NCBI RefSeq assembly: GCF_014649535.1
Contig: NZ_BMTF01000029.1
Span: 1-64,000, forward strand
Reading direction: 5' to 3'
DNA: 64,000 nucleotides
Origin: Streptomyces gelaticus
GTDB taxonomy: Bacteria > Actinomycetota > Actinomycetes > Streptomycetales > Streptomycetaceae
In this document: in pieces, positions 36,413 through 42,743 of the stretch
Numbering within the stretch: the stretch's first letter is position 1
How the letters are laid out: every line of letters begins with the position of its first letter
Made by a program: the position numbers and the translations under genes
Notes under the pieces: model-generated
Database searches by the model: none
The model's input: only the letters and a program-made list of their open reading frames with translations
What the model was told of the DNA's origin: nothing

Positions 36413-37492
36413 TCATGTCTGTCTGGCCGTTGCGTCCAGGGCGAGCCGGCGCAGGGAGGCTGTCGCACTTCCAGGGAAAGGAGCGTTGTCCAGGGCGGCG
36501 AGGGCGGTGGCCCGTCGTGCGGTGATCATTTCCTCCACGGTCTTCCGGGCGCCGGTGGAGTTCAGGATCGTGCGGACCGCGGCGGCGTGTTCCTCGTTGA
36601 GGTCGCTCCGCCCGACGAGCTCGCGCAGTGTTTTCAGTTCGGCCGTGGAGGCTCGCTGGACCGCGAGCGCCATCAGGACGGTGGCCTTGCCTTCGCGCAG
36701 GTCGTCCAGTATTGACTTGCCTGTCTTGGCAGGGTCACCGAAGACCCCGAGCAGGTCGTCCCGCAGCTGAAACGCTTCTCCTAGCGGTATGCCGAAGGCG
36801 GTGCAGGCATCGAGTACGGGTGGGGCGGCTCCGGCCGCTGCCGCCCCTATGTGCAGGGGCCGTTCTATGGTGTATTTAGCCGTCTTGTATCGAATGACAT
36901 GCAGTGCTGTATCCACGTCGCCGGCAAGGCGGCCGGTGGTCTGCAAGTCAAGGAGCTGGCCGTACATGACCTCGCTCCGCATTTCGGCCACCAGGGGCAG
37001 CACCTGTGCCAGCCGTCCCGGGCTGAGGTCCGCTGTGCGCAGGAGTTCATCGGACCACACCAGGGACAGGTCCCCGAGAAGGACGGCCGCGCCCAGACCG
37101 TGCGCTTCGGCCCTGCTGCCCGGGCCGCCGCTGTCGGTATACGCGGTGGCGAGCGCACGGTGGGCGGACGGCCGGCCGCGGCGGACGTCGCTGTCATCCA
37201 TCACGTCGTCGTGTACGAGGGCGAACACCTGGAAGAGTTCGAGGCTGGCGGCAGCGCGAACGGCAGCAGTCATGTCGCCTGTTGCTCCAGCGGCCTGCCA
37301 TCCGTACAGGCACAGCAAGGATCGCAGTCGTTTTCCGCCGGTCAGGAGTCCGCGCAGGGCGGTGGTCAGGTAGAGCAGCTCTTTTCCTGGCGCAGCACGT
37401 TCCTTGGCGTCCAGGAATTCCGTCAGAGCCGCGCCCACCTTCTGTCGTAGGGAAGCGAGCTCGGGCAGTCCAGTAGGAAGGGTTTGTGTCAC
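36413..37492 (-). CDS. Polyprenyl (geranylgeranyl) diphosphate synthase
   Basis: This 359-residue trans-prenyltransferase has the first Asp-rich motif DDVMD at residues 95-99 (ALVHDDVMDDS), the GGKRLR substrate site at about 52-57, and the second Asp-rich motif DDLLGVFGD at 245-253. In this family small or large residues just before the first motif set chain length. Here they are F90 and L92, with the context favouring C20. It supplies GGPP to the class II cyclase encoded next. The GTG start follows AAGAGGA. A strong hairpin at 37586-37628 precedes the gene, so it likely has its own promoter in the 94 bases between. Confidence 0.9.
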   Translation of the reverse strand: MTQTLPTGLPELASLRQKVGAALTEFLDAKERAAPGKELLYLTTALRGLLTGGKRLRSLLCLYGWQAAGATGDMTAAVRAAASLELFQVFALVHDDVMDDSDVRRGRPSAHRALATAYTDSGGPGSRAEAHGLGAAVLLGDLSLVWSDELLRTADLSPGRLAQVLPLVAEMRSEVMYGQLLDLQTTGRLAGDVDTALHVIRYKTAKYTIERPLHIGAAAAGAAPPVLDACTAFGIPLGEAFQLRDDLLGVFGDPAKTGKSILDDLREGKATVLMALAVQRASTAELKTLRELVGRSDLNEEHAAAVRTILNSTGARKTVEEMITARRATALAALDNAPFPGSATASLRRLALDATARQT

Positions 37493-37585
37493 CGGCGGTT
37501 GATCCTCTTTCGTTCGAGAACCGTCGTTGCGGTTCCGTTCTTGCAGAGGACGGGCCAACTGACCCGCGTCTCCTTTCCTGGGGCT

Positions 37586-37628
37586 GTCGCGGTGGTGCCG
37601 GCCGGCTCCCGGTCGGCACCACCGCGAC
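37586..37628. terminator. 15-bp hairpin between conservon and diterpene genes
   Basis: A perfect 15-base stem (37586-37600 with 37614-37628) encloses a 13-base loop whose ends can pair further. It lies 30 bases after the CYP157-like stop and 94 bases before the GGPP synthase start, all on the minus strand. It should end or attenuate the conservon transcript before the biosynthetic genes. Confidence 0.7.
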
Positions 37629-37657
37629 GCGACGATCGACGGCAGGTGATACGGCTT

Positions 37658-38950
37658 CTACGCCTCGGTCCTGCCTGACGTCGGGGCCAACGGGGTGTCC
37701 CGCTCGGGGCGGGAGGGGCTCCGGCTCCAAGGGGTGGCCCCGTCGGCGTCGGGGGTGAGCGGTGTGAACCGGGCCGGGAGCGCGGTGAGCGTCCGGTGGA
37801 CAGCCCCGGGGCGGTAGGTCAGCTTGCCGGCGGGAACGGCCAGTTCGATGTCCGGCAAGTAGGTCAGCAGCCTCTCGATGGCGGCGGTGGCGATCAGTGT
37901 GGCGACGTCACGGGCGGGACACGTATGGGGCCCTGCGGCGAAGGCCAGGTGCGCCTTGTTCCCGGAGCGGTAGCCGTCCGTCGGAATGCCCGAATGGGGG
38001 CAGGTGTTGGCGGCGGCGTACGACACCATGACGGGCGAGCCTGCGAGGATGCGAGCGCCGTGGAAGGTCACGTCCTTCTTGGGGAGATGGACGCTGTAGT
38101 TGGCCAGCGGCGCGTCGTGCCACAGCGCATCATCGATGGCGTGCTGGATGGGCAGGCTCCCGGTGGTCAGGGTGCCGAAATACCGGTCGTCGCTGAGCAT
38201 GCGGACGAGCGTGTTGGCAATGAGGTTGCACAGTGGCTCGTTCCCGGCCCCGAGGGTGATGAGGATCTGGTTGACGGCCTCTTCCTGGCTCAGCCCATTG
38301 GGGTGATCGATGAACCAGGAAGTCAAATCGTGACCGCGCTGTGTCGCTTTGGTCCCGTAGAGGTCTTCGAGGTAGGCGCTGAACGCCTGCCCGCCCGCTG
38401 CCTGTTTCTCCGGATCGCTGTCCATCATTGCCTCGAGCGCCCACACGAGCCGCGGGCCCTCCTCGTCCGGCATGCCGAACAGAGCATTGAAGACCATCAG
38501 GGGCAACTGCTGCGCGTACTGGCGGACGAGGTCGACCGTCCCGGTATCAGCGAATTCCTGCAGCAGCGTGTCGGCGAAGCGGAATGTCAGGGTGCGCACG
38601 TCATTGGGATCCAGGAGACCGAAGCTGTCCGTGATCACACGTCGCAGGTGCGCGTGTGCCTCGCCGTCGGCGAAGAACAGACTCGGCCGCCACTCCACCA
38701 GGGGCCGGATCGGGCTGTCCTCCGGCACCTGCGGCAGCCAGTTCCGGGTGTCCTTGGTCCACGTATCGGCGTCCTGGAGGAGGTCGAGGGCGGCCCGGTA
38801 GTCGGTGACCAGGTGGACCACGACACCGGGGGCCACCTCGGCTACGCCGACCGGTCCCTGCCTGCGCAGCAGTTCATAGCTGCGCTGCGGGTTCGCGGCG
38901 TGTTCGGCCCCGTGCAGGGACACGGGGGCTTCGGCTGGTGTGAGCGTCAC
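37658..38950 (-). CDS. CYP157-like cytochrome P450 lacking the ExxR motif
   Basis: This 430-residue P450-fold protein has a clear heme-binding loop, FAAGPHTCPAR with C344, and an I-helix TLGAGNEPLCN (about 232-242) with Asn-Glu-Pro replacing the usual acid-Thr pair. The K-helix position that is ExxR in nearly all P450s reads DALW (D274-W277). This is the hallmark of the CYP157 family, which is repeatedly found with conservons in Streptomyces. The enzyme may not be a classical monooxygenase and could be a signalling or sensing partner. Its GTG overlaps the CvnD stop (GTGA), so it is translationally coupled to the conservon. Confidence 0.88.
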   Translation of the reverse strand: MTLTPAEAPVSLHGAEHAANPQRSYELLRRQGPVGVAEVAPGVVVHLVTDYRAALDLLQDADTWTKDTRNWLPQVPEDSPIRPLVEWRPSLFFADGEAHAHLRRVITDSFGLLDPNDVRTLTFRFADTLLQEFADTGTVDLVRQYAQQLPLMVFNALFGMPDEEGPRLVWALEAMMDSDPEKQAAGGQAFSAYLEDLYGTKATQRGHDLTSWFIDHPNGLSQEEAVNQILITLGAGNEPLCNLIANTLVRMLSDDRYFGTLTTGSLPIQHAIDDALWHDAPLANYSVHLPKKDVTFHGARILAGSPVMVSYAAANTCPHSGIPTDGYRSGNKAHLAFAAGPHTCPARDVATLIATAAIERLLTYLPDIELAVPAGKLTYRPGAVHRTLTALPARFTPLTPDADGATPWSRSPSRPERDTPLAPTSGRTEA

Positions 38951-39567
38951 GAGGCTTTGACTCCGGCAACGGATATGGAATGGGCGGTCAGTTGGGCGAG
39001 GGCGTGCAGGCCGCTGTTCTTCTCTCGTGCGTCACAGGTGACCAGTGGAGTCTCCGGGGCGAGGTCGAGCTTGGAACGGATGAGCGCCAAGTCGTACTTG
39101 GGTGAGTCAGGGAAGACATTGACAGCGACGGCGTACGGCAAACCGCGCTCCTCGATGAGTTCCATCACCTCCCAGGAGTCCTTGAGCCGCCGGGTGTCGA
39201 CCAGGACGAGGGCGCCGAGTGCTCCGAACGCGATGCCTTCCCACAGCGGAAGGAAGCGGCGCTGCCCCGGAGTTCCGTACAGATACAGAACGATCTTGTC
39301 GCCCGGCAGCGTCAGACGGCCGAAGTCGATGGCGACCGTGGTGGTGGTTTTGTCGCGCAGGACATCGTGGCTGAGGTCATCGGTGGCGACCGCCGCGTTT
39401 GTCATGACCTCGTCGGTGTGCAATGTCGGAATCTGCGACAGCGACTTGACTACGGTCGTCTTGCCGATACCGAGCGGGCCTGCAACGAGGATCTTGATCC
39501 TTCGGTGTTCTCCCTCAGGCAGGTAGACGGGAGACGGGCTAGGCGGCAAGGAGAGCGTGGAGTCCAC
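38947..39567 (-). CDS. cvnD: Conservon GTPase CvnD
   Basis: This 206-residue member of the conservon-associated small GTPases resembles Ras/MglA-type proteins. P-loop GPLGIGKTTVV is near residues 30-40, switch-II motif YGTPGQRRF near 97-105, and the base-recognition segment reads NVFPDSP instead of NKxD, as usual in this family. It is thought to cycle nucleotide state in a membrane complex with CvnA-C. The GTG start lies 28 bases inside the end of cvnC. The stop overlaps the P450 start. The neighbouring order cvnA-B-C-D-CYP157 is complete. Confidence 0.92.
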   Translation of the reverse strand: MDSTLSLPPSPSPVYLPEGEHRRIKILVAGPLGIGKTTVVKSLSQIPTLHTDEVMTNAAVATDDLSHDVLRDKTTTTVAIDFGRLTLPGDKIVLYLYGTPGQRRFLPLWEGIAFGALGALVLVDTRRLKDSWEVMELIEERGLPYAVAVNVFPDSPKYDLALIRSKLDLAPETPLVTCDAREKNSGLHALAQLTAHSISVAGVKAS

Positions 39568-39922
39568 TCAGAACCTCTTCCAGGACTTCTTTCGACGGTC
39601 GGCCATCGTTCGACGCGCGGAGGGCGTCCGGAATCGGGACGGTGGCTTTTAACTGTCCGTCAGTGACAAGTTGTTCGGCGAGCACCAGAGTCACGCTGAC
39701 CGGCAGACCGAGATAGCCGGCCAGTTCGACGACGCTGAGAGATCCGTCGGTGAGCAGCTCGATCACACGCTGGTGCACCGCCGTGTGGTACCTGGCCAGG
39801 GGCATGCCGCTGGCACGCAGAGCGGCCAGCGAATCGAGCGTGCCCGAGAGACCGACGCCGGGGCTGGTTCCGGTCGCGAGGTAGGCCGGCAGCAGCCGTC
39901 GCTGTTCCTGGCCGCGGCTCAT
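39539..39922 (-). CDS. cvnC: Conservon DUF742 protein CvnC
   Basis: This 127-residue winged-helix-like DUF742 protein is the third component of the conservon. The conserved core LLTDGSLSVVELAGYLGLPV is visible at about 57-76. It is followed by the VTLVLAEQLVTDG helix. In this family it is thought to link the roadblock protein and the GTPase. The ATG overlaps the cvnB stop. The N-terminal 35 residues are Gly/Ser-rich. Confidence 0.92.
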   Translation of the reverse strand: MSRGQEQRRLLPAYLATGTSPGVGLSGTLDSLAALRASGMPLARYHTAVHQRVIELLTDGSLSVVELAGYLGLPVSVTLVLAEQLVTDGQLKATVPIPDALRASNDGRPSKEVLEEVLSGLHALLAA

Positions 39923-40356
39923 GACGCCCCGTTACTGGTACGGGCGGGAACGGACATGATCTGTTCCCCGAGTTTCATTGCCTGGCGGGCCATGGTGGCC
40001 GCGACCACTCCCATGGGCATGTCCTCATCGCCCGCTGCCGCTATCAGGGTGTTGGTTCCTTCGCCGACCGGCATGACCATGTAGATGCCTCGGTCGTTGT
40101 GGGAGGTGACGGTCTTGAGCGGAGTGCTTCGAGGGGCCCCCAGAACGGCGTTGGTGGCGGCGCGGGAGGCGGAGTGCAGCGCGGCAGTCATCGCACCGAT
40201 GCCGTCTGCCTCGTCCTTGGTGAGATCCTCGGAGATGGCCTGGACCATCCCGTCGAGAGTCATGGTCAGGGCATGCCGGACACCGCGGATTTCGGTGATG
40301 GGCTTCAGGACCCAGGCGTACGAGCCGGTCTGTTCGTGGGTTTCAGGCATGGTCAC
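39919..40356 (-). CDS. cvnB: Conservon roadblock/LC7 protein CvnB
   Basis: This 145-residue Roadblock/LC7-domain protein is of the kind that acts as a GTPase-activating or scaffold partner of CvnD. Typical elements are WVLKPITEIRGVRHALTMTLDG, KDEADGIGAMTAALHSASRA, and NTLIAAAGDEDMPMGVVAATM. The GTG at 40356 is chosen because it overlaps the cvnA stop by GTGA, in the style of the rest of the operon. An ATG two codons later is also possible. Confidence 0.92.
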   Translation of the reverse strand: MTMPETHEQTGSYAWVLKPITEIRGVRHALTMTLDGMVQAISEDLTKDEADGIGAMTAALHSASRAATNAVLGAPRSTPLKTVTSHNDRGIYMVMPVGEGTNTLIAAAGDEDMPMGVVAATMARQAMKLGEQIMSVPARTSNGAS

Positions 40357-41753
40357 AGTGTTGACTCCGAATCGGTGACGGACCGGTCGCCGGTGAGGCC
40401 ACTTTGGAAATCGCTCCACATGGCCCCGGTGTCTTCCGGGTTCAAGGGGCGGGGCGCTGCGGCGGACTCATCGTTGGTGGCTGTCGCTGAGAAGCGGCGG
40501 CGGCGCTGCGGCAGCGCCGCCGCGCCGCTCGGCTCGGGTGAGGGCGCGGGCGAGTCGGCAGCGGTGGGTCGCCTGTGGGCCTGTGGCGCCACGGCAGGTT
40601 GGGGAGCCATGACCGAAGGGGGCGTGGCGATTTCGTCGATCGAGGTCAGCAAGTTCTCGGGAATGGACACCACAGCGCGCACCCCGCCATAGGGAGAGGA
40701 AGTGTCGATGGAGACATGGAGGCCGTAGTCGGCGACGAGACGGCCGATGGCGGCGAAGCCCATCGACGGCGGATCGCCGAGTTCGAGGAGCATCACTTCC
40801 TGCTGTTCACCCGATATCAGACTTCGGCCGCGGGCGAGCGCTTCGGCGGTCATGCCCTTGCCGGCGTCGTCGATCGTGATGCACACACTGCCGTTGCCGG
40901 TCTGGATCAGGCCGACCTCCACCATGAGGTCGTCACGGGAGTGCTCCAGCGCGTTGGCCATCAGCTCGGCGCAGACCACAGCAACCGGCTCGGCCGCGCG
41001 GCCGACCACGCCGATGTTGGACAGGCCCAGCCGAGACACGATGTTGATGCGGTCGAAGCCGCGCAGTCGGGAGGAGGCGCCACTGACGACCTCGCTCACG
41101 TAGGTGTCCTTGCGGACGTGACCCGGCCAGCCTCCGCACACGATGGCGGATTTCTGCGTGAGGCGCAGGTTCTGCTCATTGAGGTGGTCGGACTCGAGCA
41201 GGCTCTGCGTCAGACGCGGCGGAGCGCTGAACTCGTGCTGCAGACCCACGATATTTGTCTGCAACCGGTAGGAGAGGGCCTGGGACTCCTGAGTTGCGCC
41301 ACGCAGGGCCGCCCGAGCCGCGGCGTCGATGCGGCGCCTTTCCTTGAGGACGATGCCGGAAACCGTTTCGGGCACGGCGTCGAGGAGCCGGGCGGCCTCG
41401 GACCCTGCGAGGTTCTTGTGCAGGAGTCCGGGAACGGGGTGATGAGAGCTGATCAGGTGCAGTGCGAGAGCGGGAAGCCGATCGGAGACAAGGTGACGCA
41501 CCTCGTCGAGAATCTCGGCTTCGCGGGTAGTGACTTCCTGCGCGCGGGACTCCGCGGTCTGCCTGTTCTGCACCTCGGTTCGGGCCCGGCCCTCGGCAGC
41601 ATGCGCGCGGGAATTGGCGGCCTGCGCCTCCGCGGACAAGTCTTTGCCCCGGCGTATGTGGGTGCGGCGCGAGCGTGCCAGGAGCAGCGCCCAGACTGCT
41701 AGGAGGAGGGACAAGACGCCGAGGGCAAGGGCGATTTTTGAGGACAAGGTCAC
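40353..41753 (-). CDS. cvnA: Conservon sensor-kinase-like ATPase CvnA
   Basis: This 466-residue membrane protein has one N-terminal transmembrane helix (about residues 4-26), a long Ala/Glu/Arg-rich coiled-coil segment (about 35-85) and a nitrate-sensor-like helical region. A HATPase domain follows, with N box ELMANALEHS and G box DDAGKGM (about 262-335). The classical phosphoacceptor His box is not evident, as in other conservon kinases. The last 100 residues are a Pro/Ala-rich low-complexity tail. It heads the operon and probably senses a membrane or cell signal and controls the CvnB-D switch. Compared with large CvnA proteins with extracellular nitrate domains, this one is short. Confidence 0.9.
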   Translation of the reverse strand: MTLSSKIALALGVLSLLLAVWALLLARSRRTHIRRGKDLSAEAQAANSRAHAAEGRARTEVQNRQTAESRAQEVTTREAEILDEVRHLVSDRLPALALHLISSHHPVPGLLHKNLAGSEAARLLDAVPETVSGIVLKERRRIDAAARAALRGATQESQALSYRLQTNIVGLQHEFSAPPRLTQSLLESDHLNEQNLRLTQKSAIVCGGWPGHVRKDTYVSEVVSGASSRLRGFDRINIVSRLGLSNIGVVGRAAEPVAVVCAELMANALEHSRDDLMVEVGLIQTGNGSVCITIDDAGKGMTAEALARGRSLISGEQQEVMLLELGDPPSMGFAAIGRLVADYGLHVSIDTSSPYGGVRAVVSIPENLLTSIDEIATPPSVMAPQPAVAPQAHRRPTAADSPAPSPEPSGAAALPQRRRRFSATATNDESAAAPRPLNPEDTGAMWSDFQSGLTGDRSVTDSESTL

Positions 41754-42291
41754 GGAGGGGGGTCCTAGGGGGTCGGTCGAGCCTTCGAAGAACGGCGCAG
41801 CGGTTCACTCCCCCGCAGGGGTGGTGAGTGCGGCCTCCGGAGAGCTGGCGTACAGGAGAACATGTGGCAATTCGTGAATAGCGCGTGGATCTACAGGGCG
41901 AAGAGGTGCCACCGCAGACACACGACTGCGACGCCGAGACAGGGGCCGGCGAATTGCCCGAGCCGGCCAAGGCTCCAGCGGCGCCATCCCATGGGCAGCA
42001 TCGGCCGTCCGGCCGGCCCTCGCGCAACTCACGGCCCCGGAATCGGATGCAGGGCGGAGCCCGCTGAACACAAATGAACAGGTTCATCAGAGCTCCGTCG
42101 AGGACTGCGAACGTCGGCTACGTCGAGTGCTTCCCGCCATCGCACGCAGTCGACTCGCGGCCTTGCCACTTCCTAAAACGCGGTCAGCTTACTGGAGTTG
42201 ATCTGTGCACGTGGCCCTGGTGGGCCCGCACCGTCACGAACCGGACGATCTTGACTCGCCGGGTTCTCCCAGATCGCACGGCGTGGACAAT
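41754..42291. other. 538-base upstream region of the conservon
   Basis: No gene is supported. The left end should contain the conservon promoter, since cvnA is the first gene and no Shine-Dalgarno of note precedes its GTG. A plus-strand frame around 42070-42170 is slightly AT-richer. No palindrome or hairpin of interest was found. Confidence 0.4.
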
Positions 42292-42479
42292 GGCGCGCTC
42301 CGCCAGCTCGCCGTATCGCCCCGTATGGGGTGATCGTCCGCGGCGGTGTCGAGGAGAGCGACACCGGCCGGGAGGCCGCGCTCCTGCGTGAGGTCCGTGA
42401 GGAGACCGCGGGTGATACGGACATCGTGTGCGTGCTTCACGGGATGGAGCACGCACACGGGGGAGAGGAGTGCTTCTGA
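42292..42479 (+). pseudogene. Nudix hydrolase remnant
   Basis: The plus strand encodes RRIAPYGVIVR, typical of the first strand of Nudix hydrolases. It jumps directly to VEESDTGREAALLREVREET, the Nudix box with its REVREE catalytic helix, and stops at 42479 after a further 25 residues. The residues normally between these elements are missing, the box has one residue too many, and there is no start signal. It is the relic of a small pyrophosphohydrolase. Confidence 0.6.
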
Positions 42480-42672
42480 GCGGCCAGGGGCGAGAAACGG
42501 GACTTCGGGAGTCGCCGCGGCGGTCTGGCCCCGCACGGGCCGGACCGGGCCCGGCCGCCCGTCGGCCCCAGGCACTTCGGCAGCGCCCGAGCTTCGGTAT
42601 CTGCTGGAACAGCGAAGGCTTCCAGGGACGGCCCGCCGTACACCCCACCCACCCGGTCGTCGGAGAGCACCA

Positions 42673-42707
42673 GGGCCCCACCCCCTCGCCTTTCGGGGGT
42701 GAGGCCC
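42673..42707. terminator. Hairpin downstream of the surface-protein gene
   Basis: Arms 42673-42685 and 42695-42707 pair with one mismatch around a 9-base loop. The hairpin begins 37 bases after the surface-protein stop, reading on the minus strand, and is the probable terminator of that single-gene transcript. Confidence 0.6.
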
Positions 42708-42743
42708 TTCTCGTGTTCAGCGGGCGAATCGTCGCTGGTCGGT

